64,000 bases of DNA, taken from contig CAWCTD010000003.1 in assembly GCA_963798455.1 (NCBI GenBank), positions 3,534,001-3,598,000 of the forward strand, read 5' to 3'. The notes under the pieces were generated by a model, which saw only the letters and a list, made by a program, of their open reading frames with translations, had not been told where the DNA came from and made no database searches. Positions 49,919 to 59,129 of the stretch are shown here, in pieces. Position numbers and translations under genes: made by a program. Origin of the DNA: CAWCTD01 sp963798455 (GTDB taxonomy: Bacteria > Acidobacteriota > Terriglobia > Bryobacterales > Bryobacteraceae). Numbering within the stretch: position 1 is the first letter of the stretch; each line of letters opens with the position of its first letter.

Positions 49919-51554
49919 ATTGTACCGTGACGCCGCGCTCTTCCAGCAGCGTGCCCACCACGCGCAGAAGGTTGAGCTCATTGCGCCGGTAGCTGATTTC
50001 CTGGCTCACCACGTTGGATTCCGCATTGGTCAAGCGGGTCTGCGCGTCGAGCACGTAGTACATCGTGGTGGTGCCCAGATTGTACTCCTGCCACTGCGCA
50101 TCGAGTTGCTTCTGGGCGAGGTCCCGCGCGATGGCGGCCAGTTTTACCGCCTCGCGGCTCGATTCCACCTGGCTCACGGCATTCAGCACGTCCAGCCTCA
50201 CTTGCTGCTCGCTCCTGCGGATGGTAAGGGCGTCCGACTTCTTCCTCACCAGGGCGTCGGCCAGATTGGCGGCGCCGGACCGATTGCGGAGAGGGAGAGT
50301 CAGGCTCAGGCCCATTTGGTAGGTCGTGTACCCGAACCCGAAAACCTGGCTGACCGCGTCGGACAGCCCGCCGGGGATCACTTCGCTGACGGTGGTGTCT
50401 CCCAACGTGTTCTTGATGAGCTGCGGCCCTCCACGGCCTGTCGAAGAGTAACTGCCAGTGAAGGACAGGTTGGGACGAAGCAGGTCGGCATTCTGCCGGA
50501 TGTTCATGTCATCTATGTCCATCCCGATCCGCGCGGACTGCAAATCCGGCCGTGTGGAAATTGCCTTCTGCACCAGAGCCTCTCGGTCCAGCGCGGCAGT
50601 GTCGTTCGGTGGCGCGAGCGTCTCAGTCAGCACGATCGGCGTGTTCCGGAACTTGGGGTCGAGGTCCGCCCCGATCTGCCGCCGGAGAGCGTCTTCGCGT
50701 TGCGCCAGCGTGAAGCTCGATTGCGAGACCTGGATCTGCGCCGAGGCGTAGTCAGCCTGGGGCTGATAGATGTCCAGTTGGGGGATGGCCCCCAGCTCCA
50801 GTTCCCTCTGCGAGCGCTTAAGCGCTTCATCCTTGAGCTTGAGCGCCTCCTGGTTGACCCTCAACGTCTCCCTGGCCCCCACGACATCCCAATACGCGTT
50901 CTCAGCCGTCTGTATCAGCGAGATGATCTGGTTCCGTATGTTCAGTTCCGTTGACCTCAGATTGGCCCGCGCGATGGTGATCGGCAGTCTCGTGATGTAG
51001 GGCGAGCGGCCTCGGAGCAGCGGTTGCACGAAGCTCATCTGGTAATTCGAGCTGTAAGACGGGTTGAACGTGGCAAACGAATTGTTGTTGGCCGTCTTCG
51101 ACCCGTTCAATCCCACGCTGAACGATGTGCCCGTATCGAGCAGTTGGTTATACGTAAAATTGAGTGGCCACTGTGTCTGCTTGACTACATTCGCGCCCTG
51201 TAACTGCGTGCTCGATGGGCTCACCGAATGCGTGTTGCTCGCGCCTACAGTCAGTGTCGGATCAAACCGCCCGAAGGCGTTCAGGATGGCGTCCCTGGAC
51301 GTCTCCACCGAGATCTTCTGGATGGAGATGTCCGTGTTGTTGGCCATCACCAGGTCCAGGAAGGAACGCAGGGAGAGTTCGAGCTTGCCGTCCACCGCGT
51401 AGTCCGCCAGCTTCACCGGGGGCTGAAGTTCCACGTGCCCCGTCGGATTGGAAAACATCTTCCGGAAGTAAGACGGCTTTGGAAACATGGGCGCCTCTTG
51501 GGCCACGAGGCCCGAGGCGCAAACGAGTGCCAATAGTGTGAACCGAAGTTTCAT
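49917..51554 (-). CDS. TolC-family outer membrane efflux protein
   Basis: A 545-residue exported protein with a signal peptide (1-18). Two repeats of long helices and strand hairpins typical of TolC-like channels are visible: LDLVMANNTDISIQKISVET, TAENAYWDVVGARETLRVNQ, ELELGAIPQLDIYQPQADYA and DVLNAVSQVESSREAVKLAA. The ATG at 51554 begins the signal peptide; upstream codons belong to the permease. Last gene of a leftward export cassette. Confidence 0.88.
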   Translation of the reverse strand: MKLRFTLLALVCASGLVAQEAPMFPKPSYFRKMFSNPTGHVELQPPVKLADYAVDGKLELSLRSFLDLVMANNTDISIQKISVETSRDAILNAFGRFDPTLTVGASNTHSVSPSSTQLQGANVVKQTQWPLNFTYNQLLDTGTSFSVGLNGSKTANNNSFATFNPSYSSNYQMSFVQPLLRGRSPYITRLPITIARANLRSTELNIRNQIISLIQTAENAYWDVVGARETLRVNQEALKLKDEALKRSQRELELGAIPQLDIYQPQADYASAQIQVSQSSFTLAQREDALRRQIGADLDPKFRNTPIVLTETLAPPNDTAALDREALVQKAISTRPDLQSARIGMDIDDMNIRQNADLLRPNLSFTGSYSSTGRGGPQLIKNTLGDTTVSEVIPGGLSDAVSQVFGFGYTTYQMGLSLTLPLRNRSGAANLADALVRKKSDALTIRRSEQQVRLDVLNAVSQVESSREAVKLAAIARDLAQKQLDAQWQEYNLGTTTMYYVLDAQTRLTNAESNVVSQEISYRRNELNLLRVVGTLLEERGVTVQ

Positions 51555-51565
51555 GAGAATTCTCG

Positions 51566-52828
51566 CTACTCGTACCGGATTGCCTCGATCGGATCCAGTT
51601 TCGCGGCCTGCACGGCCGGGTAGATTCCGAACAGCAGCCCGATGCACACAGATACTCCAAATGCCACGGCGATCGAGGCCCAGGTGACCACGGTGGACCA
51701 CCCGGCAGCCGCCGCGATGACCTTGGAAAGCGAAAAGCCGAACCCAATGCCGATCAGGCCGCCGACGATCGAGATCAACACCGCCTCGGTGAGAAACTGC
51801 CTCACGATGTCGGCCTGACGCGCCCCGATCGCGCGGCGGATGCCGATCTCACGGGTCCTCTCGAGCACCGTCGCGAGCATGATGTTCATGATGCCGATCC
51901 CGCCCACCAGCAGCGAGATTCCGGCGATGCAAATCATGACGACTTCAAAAATCAACTGCGTCTGGCGCCGCTGTTCCAACAAATCCGCGGGCACGATCGT
52001 CGTGAAGTCGCCCGCGTCCTTGTGGGTCGCCGACAGGATGGCGCTCACCACCTTCGAGGTTTCGATCGAATCGGTGTTCGGCGTTACTTTGAGGTAAATG
52101 CCATCGATCTCGTCCTTCAGGAAGCTGTTGTTGTCCTCGAACCGGCGCATGACCGTGTTCAGCGGCGCGATGATGAGGTTGTTCCGGTTGGACACGTCCA
52201 TGCCTTCCACGTCGGTATCCGCGGTCGCCTGGTGCGCCAGCACGCCGATTACTTGCAGCCATGTATTGTTGACCTTGACGTACTTGCCGACGGCGCGCTC
52301 GTACCCCAGCAGGTCGACTTTCGCCGTCTCCCCGAGCACGCAGACCGGGGCGGACATGATGTTGTCTTCGTCGTTGAAGAACCGCCCCTCCAGGATCTTC
52401 AGAGCGTTGATCTCGAGGAAGCTCGGCAGCACGCCGATGACCTGCGGGGGCTCCTGGCTGGCGCTGGTCTTCGGCAGCAGCTTCGTCGGCTTGAAACGCT
52501 TGCGCGGCGTGGAGGCCTGTATCCCCTGGACGTTCGCCGCGATGGCGCGGTAATCCCGGAAGGTCAGCCCCGGTGAAATCGCGCGGCGCGCCTGCAATTG
52601 GTCCCGGTCGGTCGCCTCCTTCGCCTCGATGATGATGTTGTTCACCCCGAGCAGGTCGATGAAGCTGATCATTTCCTTCTGGGCGCCGGCGGTGATGGAC
52701 AACATCGCCACCACCGCGCCCACTCCGAAGATCATCCCCAGCATGGTGAGCAAGCTCCGCAGCTTGTGCACCATCAGGCTCGAAAGCCCCATGTAAAGCT
52801 CGGGCAAGTAACCGCTTATGCCACTCAT
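51566..52828 (-). CDS. MacB-type ABC transporter permease
   Basis: A 420-residue permease with four spans and a large extracytoplasmic domain. The N-terminal segment (MVHKLRSLLTMLGMIFGVGA) and the C-terminal FtsX domain (GGIGIMNIMLATVLERTREI, GIRRAIGARQADIVRQFLTE) are typical. Unlike full MacB it has no fused ATP-binding domain, and no separate ATPase gene lies nearby. It sits between the TolC-like gene and the three adaptors, 11 bases from the former. Confidence 0.88.
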   Translation of the reverse strand: MSGISGYLPELYMGLSSLMVHKLRSLLTMLGMIFGVGAVVAMLSITAGAQKEMISFIDLLGVNNIIIEAKEATDRDQLQARRAISPGLTFRDYRAIAANVQGIQASTPRKRFKPTKLLPKTSASQEPPQVIGVLPSFLEINALKILEGRFFNDEDNIMSAPVCVLGETAKVDLLGYERAVGKYVKVNNTWLQVIGVLAHQATADTDVEGMDVSNRNNLIIAPLNTVMRRFEDNNSFLKDEIDGIYLKVTPNTDSIETSKVVSAILSATHKDAGDFTTIVPADLLEQRRQTQLIFEVVMICIAGISLLVGGIGIMNIMLATVLERTREIGIRRAIGARQADIVRQFLTEAVLISIVGGLIGIGFGFSLSKVIAAAAGWSTVVTWASIAVAFGVSVCIGLLFGIYPAVQAAKLDPIEAIRYE

Positions 52829-52863
52829 TGCTTTCCTCTGCCGTAGTTCGGACTGCCCACAGC

Positions 52864-54648
52864 CTATTGTTTCCCGCCGGATGGCGCCGCGCCCATCGGG
52901 TTGGCGCTGCCACCCGCCTTGCCTTCTTCGTTCTTCTTGGCGCCTTGCCTGGTCGGATTGGTCAGAGCCACTTCCTCGCCGGGCCTCAGACCCTCCGAGA
53001 TCACCATCGTCGACTCGCTCCGCTTGGCGAGCTTCACCACACGCTCGTCGAAACGCGCACCCGTCTTCACGTAAACCACCGATTTCCCTTCGCGCTCGAA
53101 CACCGCTTGAGCCGGGATGTAGACGGCGTTTGGAATCTTCTCGATGATGACCTGGATGTCGGCCAGCAATCCCGGCCGGAGCAGGACTTGAAGTCCCGTT
53201 TCTTCTTCGGGAGGGGGAGGCAGTTTGGCGTTCTCCAAGTCCTGCTGGCTAAACTGCGAACCGCCGCCTCTGCCGAACCCGCCCATGCCCGGCACCGGGA
53301 AGCCGGGAGCACCCGTCCCGCCTTCGCCACGGGTGCGTCCTCCGCCGCGCTGCCCGCCTTCGCCGCTGCCCGCGCGCTGATCTCCTTCGCCTCGCTGCCC
53401 GCCTTGGCCGCGGGCGCCGCCCCGCTGCCGCCCGCCGGCTCGGCCACTCATGCCCTGCTGATCCGCGCCGGAGCCCGGCGCCCCATTCTGCGTGGCGTCA
53501 TACAAGCCGCTGGCATCTGCGTCCTGTTGCTGGCCGCCCATCATCGCAACACTGGAAAGGGGCACGCGGTTCACGGGCCTGTTCCGATTCCTCTCGGCCG
53601 TAGCCATCACCTGACGGATCTGTTCGGGCGTGGCGCCAACCGTGGTAAACAGTTCTTTCATGTCAACCGAGAACAGCACTTCGAACTTCTTGGAGGGGTC
53701 GCCGGACATGATGTTCGCGGTAGCCGTGCCGCTCATGCTCTTGATCTTGCCGTGAATCACCTTGCCCGCCAGGGCGTCCAGCGTGACGAGCGCGTCTTGC
53801 CCCTCGACCAGGTTGGCGCGGTCCAGCTCCCCGATCTTCGACACCAACTCCAGTTCGGAAAGGTCCAGCACGTCCGCTACGGGCATGCCGGGTTGGACCT
53901 GATCTCCCTCGCGGATATCCGGCACCTGCGCGCCAAACTGACGGGCGCCTCCGAACGAGTTCTGGCGGATCGACACCAGTCCGCTCATGCTGGTCAGGAG
54001 TTTGGTTTGTTGCAGCCGCCGTTGTTCGCGAGCCAGCTCGAGGATCGCGCGGCTGCGTTGCTGCCTGGTGAGGGCCAATGCGGCTTCCGCCTGGTCCTGC
54101 CTGGCCTTGATGTCGGTCCCCATTTGCGCCAGGGTCCGTTTGGTCTGCTCCAGGTTCAGGACATTCTTCCGGGCGTCGATGGCGCTTAGCAGCTCGTTGC
54201 GCTTTACCTGGAGCTCGGCCCGGCGCACGTCATACTTGGCGCCCAGCAAGTCTACCTGGTCCTGATTGTTCCGGATGGCCAGTTCCGCTTCCTGTCTCTT
54301 GATGCTTTGCTCGCTTGACTGCAGGTTGAGCTGGTCCTCGTCGATCCTCGAAAGCACTTCGGAGTCGTCAAACTCGACGATCAGGTCCTTTTCCCGCGCA
54401 AGAGCGCCCATCGGCGCCAGCCTGGTCACCTGCACGGTCCCCATCAGGTTGGGGGCGATCAACTGCTCCGAACGGAGGGCCCTCAGCTCGCCCCGGGAGA
54501 ACGCGCTGATGACAACCTCGCCCTGGCGCACCTTGGCCACGGGTGCGTCCTGCCGCCGCTGCGGCATCTTCCGCACGTAGCTGTATGCCCACCACCCCGC
54601 GCCGAGCACCATGACAATGATCAAAGTCCGAAATATGAGTTTCTTCAT
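52864..54648 (-). CDS. Membrane-fusion adaptor (HlyD/MacA type) with Arg-Gly-rich insert
   Basis: A 594-residue periplasmic adaptor. One N-terminal span (IFRTLIIVMVLGAGWWAYSY) is followed by the barrel-sandwich region (VKTRG-like: GEVVISAFSRGELRALRSEQ), a coiled-coil hairpin (about 95-215) and C-terminal sheet (NAVYIPAQAVFEREGKSVVY). A low-complexity insert (about 395-465) is rich in Gly, Arg and Gln (GGRQRGGARGQGGQRGEGD). It lies 35 bases upstream of the permease gene. Confidence 0.83.
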   Translation of the reverse strand: MKKLIFRTLIIVMVLGAGWWAYSYVRKMPQRRQDAPVAKVRQGEVVISAFSRGELRALRSEQLIAPNLMGTVQVTRLAPMGALAREKDLIVEFDDSEVLSRIDEDQLNLQSSEQSIKRQEAELAIRNNQDQVDLLGAKYDVRRAELQVKRNELLSAIDARKNVLNLEQTKRTLAQMGTDIKARQDQAEAALALTRQQRSRAILELAREQRRLQQTKLLTSMSGLVSIRQNSFGGARQFGAQVPDIREGDQVQPGMPVADVLDLSELELVSKIGELDRANLVEGQDALVTLDALAGKVIHGKIKSMSGTATANIMSGDPSKKFEVLFSVDMKELFTTVGATPEQIRQVMATAERNRNRPVNRVPLSSVAMMGGQQQDADASGLYDATQNGAPGSGADQQGMSGRAGGRQRGGARGQGGQRGEGDQRAGSGEGGQRGGGRTRGEGGTGAPGFPVPGMGGFGRGGGSQFSQQDLENAKLPPPPEEETGLQVLLRPGLLADIQVIIEKIPNAVYIPAQAVFEREGKSVVYVKTGARFDERVVKLAKRSESTMVISEGLRPGEEVALTNPTRQGAKKNEEGKAGGSANPMGAAPSGGKQ

Positions 54649-54685
54649 CGGATGCCCAATTGCCGGGCGGATCCCAAACCCGCCC

Positions 54686-55993
54686 TTACAGTTTCTTCTT
54701 CGCCCTCCTGGCCGCTTCCGCCGGGTCTTCGAGTGCCACCATTTCTCCGGCCCGCAGACCCTTCAGCACGACCATGTCCTCCTCGTTGCGCAGTCCCACC
54801 TCGATCGGGCGAGGGTGGAACAGCTCCCCCGCCTGGACAAATGCACTGGGTTTACCGTTCTGGGGGAAACTGGCCCGAATGGGTATCAGCAGAACATCGG
54901 GCTGGCTCTCGATCACGATGTCCACCGAGGCGCTCATGCCCGGCCGAAGCCGGGGGTCCACGCTCTTCAGGGTGGCATACGCCGGAAACTGCTTGTCCGC
55001 GTTCTGCTGGCCGCGGAATGCCAGCGCGGCGATCGGGCTGATCCAATCCAGAACCGCGTCAAACTCCTTGTCGGGGATGGCGTCCACCCGCACCTTGACC
55101 GCGAAGCCGCGATGGACTCTGCCGCGGTCCACTTCGTCCAATTTCAGTTCCGCGCGCATCGAACCGAGGTCGGGTATCTCCGCGATCGGCGCGCCCGTCC
55201 ACACGCTGTCACCCTCCCGGAAGGGAGGATCCGATTGGCCGAAATTCCCCCCGGACCGGAAATTTGACAGAATATTCACCACCCCACCCACCGGGGCCCT
55301 GATCGACATCTGGGTGAGATACGTCTTGGTCTTGCCCAGGTCGCGGAGGGCTTTGTCCTTCTGCGTCTTGAGACGCTGGAGGTCGGACTGTTGGGAAACC
55401 TTGTGGGTGTTGATGGTGGCCTTCGTCAGATCCAGGCTGCCCTCGGAGACGCCCACGTTGATGCGGTCCTTCTCGCCCTCGATTACCGAGAGGATCTCCG
55501 CCTTGCTCGCCTCCAGCTTGGCGCGCTCCAGGCTGTACTCCGACGTCATCAAGCTCAACGCATCCGACTCGTCCGTCATCTTTTGCGAGGCCCGGGTTGT
55601 CACCTCGGCGCTGTCGACCGTATCCACCGTGGTCTGGCGGTCAAGCAAATTCTGCTCCTGGGTCGAGGCATCGAATTCCACCACCACGTCGCCCTGCTTG
55701 ACGAATTGCCCCTGTGTGGCCAGTTTGACGATGCGCAAGCCCGGTACCTGAGGCGCCTGCAACACGATGGATTTGGTGCTTCGGACCTCTCCGCGCGTCC
55801 GCACCGCCAGCACGAACGCGCCCCGGCGCACTCGCGCGACGGGGACCTCGACCACCGTTCGCGCGCCGTAGTAATACGCCGCGTATCCGGCTCCGCCGAA
55901 CAGCAGCAGGCCAATGCTCCACAGGACGGCCTTCTTGCGGCCGGTCAGCCCATGACGGCCGATTCTCACCTTGGGTTTGATGTCCTTAGACAT
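54686..55993 (-). CDS. Membrane-fusion adaptor (HlyD family)
   Basis: A 435-residue adaptor: N-terminal basic stretch and one span (AVLWSIGLLLFGGAGYAAYY), biotinyl-lipoyl-like half motif (VLAVRTRGEVRSTKSIVLQA), coiled coil about 125-225, and C-terminal beta region (LRPGMSASVDIVIESQPDVL). Second of three consecutive adaptors with similar layout, pointing to duplications. Likely works with the permease and TolC-like channel. Confidence 0.83.
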   Translation of the reverse strand: MSKDIKPKVRIGRHGLTGRKKAVLWSIGLLLFGGAGYAAYYYGARTVVEVPVARVRRGAFVLAVRTRGEVRSTKSIVLQAPQVPGLRIVKLATQGQFVKQGDVVVEFDASTQEQNLLDRQTTVDTVDSAEVTTRASQKMTDESDALSLMTSEYSLERAKLEASKAEILSVIEGEKDRINVGVSEGSLDLTKATINTHKVSQQSDLQRLKTQKDKALRDLGKTKTYLTQMSIRAPVGGVVNILSNFRSGGNFGQSDPPFREGDSVWTGAPIAEIPDLGSMRAELKLDEVDRGRVHRGFAVKVRVDAIPDKEFDAVLDWISPIAALAFRGQQNADKQFPAYATLKSVDPRLRPGMSASVDIVIESQPDVLLIPIRASFPQNGKPSAFVQAGELFHPRPIEVGLRNEEDMVVLKGLRAGEMVALEDPAEAARRAKKKL

Positions 55994-56014
55994 TTCGTCC
56001 GCGCTTTTCCTTGA

Positions 56015-57511
56015 CTACTTCTTCTCCACCACGACCGGGCGCTCGCTGGCCACCACGTCCCCCGCGCGCAGGCCGGAGCGGACCACCGTTGAAACGTAAT
56101 TCGCATTTCCCAATTCGACTTCCCGCCGCAGCCAGCCTTCCGGCCTCTGCAGGAAAACGAAGGGCTTGCCATCGGGTCCATCCTGAAAGATCGCCTCGCG
56201 GGGAGCGATGAGCGTCTGCTGTTCCGTGTCCAGAACAACATCCGCGCTCGCCGACAGGTCGGGAAGCACGCGGCTTTCTGTTCTCAGAAGCTTCAACGCA
56301 ACGTTGACCTCTCTGACGTAATCCGGGCGAAACCTGCTGGTTTGGGGCATGGCGCTGATCGCGGAGACCTCCGCCGGCAACTCCAGATCGGGATAAGCGT
56401 CGAAATGCACGGTAGCTTTGGCCCCAATCCGGATTCTCCTCGCATCCACCTGATTCACGGTGGCGTTGACAACCATTGAGCTTAGATCCACGATCTGCAA
56501 GATCGGCTGGCCCGAGTTGATCTGATCGCCGGCCTTGATCTGCGCCTGGTCCGCACTCCCGCGCCGCACGAGGGTCATCAGCACCACCAACCCGTCCATC
56601 GGGGCGCGCAGGACCATCCTGTCGACGTTGGCCTGGGTTCGTTTCAACTCAGCCGCTCCCTCCTCCCGGGCAAGCAACGCCAACTGCCACTGCGATTGCA
56701 GGGAAGTCTCCATCCATGGGATCTCGGTTCGAAGCTGCTTGTAGGTGGCCTGCGCCTCCTCCAGCGCAAGCCGGAACTGCTCCGCATCGATGGCGGAGCG
56801 GACCGGCATGGTCTTCAGGTCGAGAGCCGCCTTGTCCACGTCCGCCGCGGCTACCGTGATGGTCTTGGCGTGAGTCGTCTCCAGCACCCTCAACTGGGCC
56901 TGCACGCTCGCCAGGTTGGATTCATTCTGGCTGACCCGCGAACTGAAGTCATCCAGGCGGTTCAGCATGTCTTCCTGGTCAAACGCGGCCACGACCTGCC
57001 CTTTTTTCACCATGCTGCCGCCGGCGATCAGGGAGGTGAGCGCCATTGCGTTGCCCATGTTGCCGCGGCCGCCCCCACCGAAATTGGGACCCCCACCGCC
57101 GCCTCCCCCACCGCCGCCGCCACCACCGCCACCCGTGCGACCCGCGCCGGTGCTGATAGTCTGAACCTCGCCCATGGCATTCCCTCTGCCACCCCTCATT
57201 TGCGGCGCCTTCATGATCGCGTAGTTCTTAGCGGCCGTGGCCCCGGCCAGCCGAATCGATCTCACAAGGTCACCCACGGCGATCTTGACTGTGGGGACGG
57301 TCAGGATCGGAGGCCCCCCACCGGTCGTGGGCTGGACCTGCAAGTTCCGAAGATACAACGCGCCAGCCGCGGCCGCCGCCAGAACCACTACCGCCAGCCA
57401 CCAGCGCCGGCGGGGCCTCTTTGGTTGTGGCGCTACCGGTACCGGTTGCGGCTGGGCCGGCACGGGTTCCGGGCGCGGCTTTGGGGCAGGCATTCCACTC
57501 GTCATAGACAA
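56015..57511 (-). CDS. Membrane-fusion adaptor (HlyD family) with polyglycine tract
   Basis: A 498-residue adaptor. A Pro-rich cytoplasmic start (about 1-33) precedes one span (WWLAVVVLAAAAAGALYL). The region that usually holds the first lipoyl half is interrupted by a tract of roughly fifteen glycines (about 130-145), then GPNFGGGGRGN. The coiled coil (about 185-290) and C-terminal strands are normal (SMVVNATVNQVDARRIRIGA, QTLIAPREAIFQDGPDGKPF). First gene of the leftward cassette adaptor-adaptor-adaptor-permease-TolC. Starts at 57511 or at the nearby ATG 57505. Confidence 0.82.
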   Translation of the reverse strand: MSMTSGMPAPKPRPEPVPAQPQPVPVAPQPKRPRRRWWLAVVVLAAAAAGALYLRNLQVQPTTGGGPPILTVPTVKIAVGDLVRSIRLAGATAAKNYAIMKAPQMRGGRGNAMGEVQTISTGAGRTGGGGGGGGGGGGGGGPNFGGGGRGNMGNAMALTSLIAGGSMVKKGQVVAAFDQEDMLNRLDDFSSRVSQNESNLASVQAQLRVLETTHAKTITVAAADVDKAALDLKTMPVRSAIDAEQFRLALEEAQATYKQLRTEIPWMETSLQSQWQLALLAREEGAAELKRTQANVDRMVLRAPMDGLVVLMTLVRRGSADQAQIKAGDQINSGQPILQIVDLSSMVVNATVNQVDARRIRIGAKATVHFDAYPDLELPAEVSAISAMPQTSRFRPDYVREVNVALKLLRTESRVLPDLSASADVVLDTEQQTLIAPREAIFQDGPDGKPFVFLQRPEGWLRREVELGNANYVSTVVRSGLRAGDVVASERPVVVEKK

Positions 57512-57655
57512 AATCCTGGTGCGCTAAGAGTGCAGGACAGCCTCACGTGTCGCCTACAGCTATCTATCTTCAGAAGTATTGACGACGCAGCTTGGATGAA
57601 GGTTATCCCTGCCCCATTGGAATTCCATCGAAATGTTAACATGCCGTGGACAGTG

Positions 57656-59116
57656 TCACCCGTTCATGGCGCCCAGAAATTCGGCATTGCTCCGGGTCTT
57701 GCCGAGCTTGTCCAGCAGCAATTCCATGCACTCAACTTGGGACAATGGGCTCAATACTTTACGGAGAATCCAGACCCTGTTCAGCTCTTCCCTCGGCTGT
57801 AGCAGTTCCTCCTTGCGGGTCCCACTCTTGTTGATGTCGATGGCGGGGAAGATCCGCTTGTCCACCAGCTTTCGATCCAGGTGGATCTCCATGTTTCCGG
57901 TCCCCTTGAACTCCTCGAAAATGACGTCGTCCATCCGGCTGCCCGTGTCGATCAGCGCTGTCGCCACGATGGTCAGGCTCCCGCCCTCCTCGATGTTCCT
58001 CGCCGCTCCGAAAAACCTCTTCGGCCGCTGGAGTGCATTGGAGTCGACGCCGCCCGACAGCACCTTGCCCGAGGGAGGCACAACCGTGTTGTAGGCGCGC
58101 GCCAGGCGAGTGATCGAGTCCAGCAGGATGACCACGTCGCGCTTGTGCTCCACCAGCCGTTTGGCCTTTTCGATCACCATCTCCGCCACCTGCACGTGCC
58201 GGCTGGCTGGTTCGTCGAAGGTCGAGCTGATCACCTCGCCCTTCACCGACCTCTGCATGTCGGTCACCTCCTCCGGGCGTTCGTCGATCAGCAGCACGAT
58301 CAGTGTCACGTCGGGATGGTTGGTGGTGATGGAGTTGGCGATGCTTTGCAGCAGCATCGTCTTGCCCGTGCGCGGCGGCGAAACGATGAGGCCCCGCTGC
58401 CCCTTGCCAACGGGCGTGAGAAGATCCATGACGCGCCCCGAGAAACTCTCCTTGCTGGTCTCCATTCGAAGCCGCTCGTTGGGGTAGAGCGGTGTCAGGT
58501 TGTCGAAGAAGATCTTGTTCCGCGCCTCCTCGGGGGGTTCGAAATTGATCGCGTCCACCTTGATCAGGGCGAAGTAGCGCTCCCCTTCCTTCGGGGGGCG
58601 GATCTGTCCCGAGATCGTGTCCCCGGTCCTCAGATCGAACCGGCGGATCTGAGAAGGCGACACATAGACGTCATCGGGGCCCGGCAGGTAGTTGTACTCG
58701 GGCGCCCGCAGGAACCCGAACCCGTCGGGCAGGCACTCCAGGACCCCTTCGGAAAAGATCAAACCGCTCTTCTCGGCCTGCGCCTGCAGGATCTTGAAGA
58801 TGAGCTCCTGCTTCCGCAACCCGGCCGCCCCCTGCACCGCAAAGTCCTTGGCGATCTGGTTGAGCTGTAGTATGCTCATCTCCTTCAGGGCGACCAAGTC
58901 CAGGGTTGCAGGCCCGCTGGCGCCGGGCGGCGCAGCGCTCTGAGCGCCGTAGCCGTGACGCTTGCGCGAGGTTCGGGCCAGAGGAGGCGCCGATTCGGGC
59001 TGCTGTGGTTTCACCTCTTCTGTGGAGGCTGTGGCTGGTGTCCCAGCCTGTGTTTCCTGTTTTTCCGCGTCGTTTGCCAAAGTGGCCTCACTGTTCGGCC
59101 TTGTCGGCCGAGTCAC
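57656..59116 (-). CDS. rho: Transcription termination factor Rho
   Basis: A 486-residue RNA-dependent helicase ring. A low-complexity N-terminal extension (about 1-70) precedes the Rho_N domain (LKEMSILQLNQIAKDF), the RNA-binding fold (ECLPDGFGFLRAPEYNYLPG, DDVYVSPSQIRRF) and the ATPase core with SPPRTGKT at about 246-253, LLIDERPEEVTDM, LLDSITRLARAYN and GGSLTIVATALIDTGSRMDD. In E. coli Rho terminates untranslated transcripts. The weak hairpins in this window, lacking T runs, fit a Rho-heavy termination style. lon lies 13 bases upstream, same direction. Confidence 0.96.
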   Translation of the reverse strand: MTRPTRPNSEATLANDAEKQETQAGTPATASTEEVKPQQPESAPPLARTSRKRHGYGAQSAAPPGASGPATLDLVALKEMSILQLNQIAKDFAVQGAAGLRKQELIFKILQAQAEKSGLIFSEGVLECLPDGFGFLRAPEYNYLPGPDDVYVSPSQIRRFDLRTGDTISGQIRPPKEGERYFALIKVDAINFEPPEEARNKIFFDNLTPLYPNERLRMETSKESFSGRVMDLLTPVGKGQRGLIVSPPRTGKTMLLQSIANSITTNHPDVTLIVLLIDERPEEVTDMQRSVKGEVISSTFDEPASRHVQVAEMVIEKAKRLVEHKRDVVILLDSITRLARAYNTVVPPSGKVLSGGVDSNALQRPKRFFGAARNIEEGGSLTIVATALIDTGSRMDDVIFEEFKGTGNMEIHLDRKLVDKRIFPAIDINKSGTRKEELLQPREELNRVWILRKVLSPLSQVECMELLLDKLGKTRSNAEFLGAMNG

Positions 59117-59129
59117 AAGTGGTCGATTC

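Noticed and set aside
53270..53470. Repetitive GC-rich stretch
   Set aside because: Codons of the Gly/Arg/Gln-rich insert in an adaptor protein, not an independent repeat array.
57061..57140. GC-rich tandem CCGCC repeats, possible CRISPR or minisatellite
   Set aside because: They are codons of the polyglycine tract in the third adaptor, without spacers.
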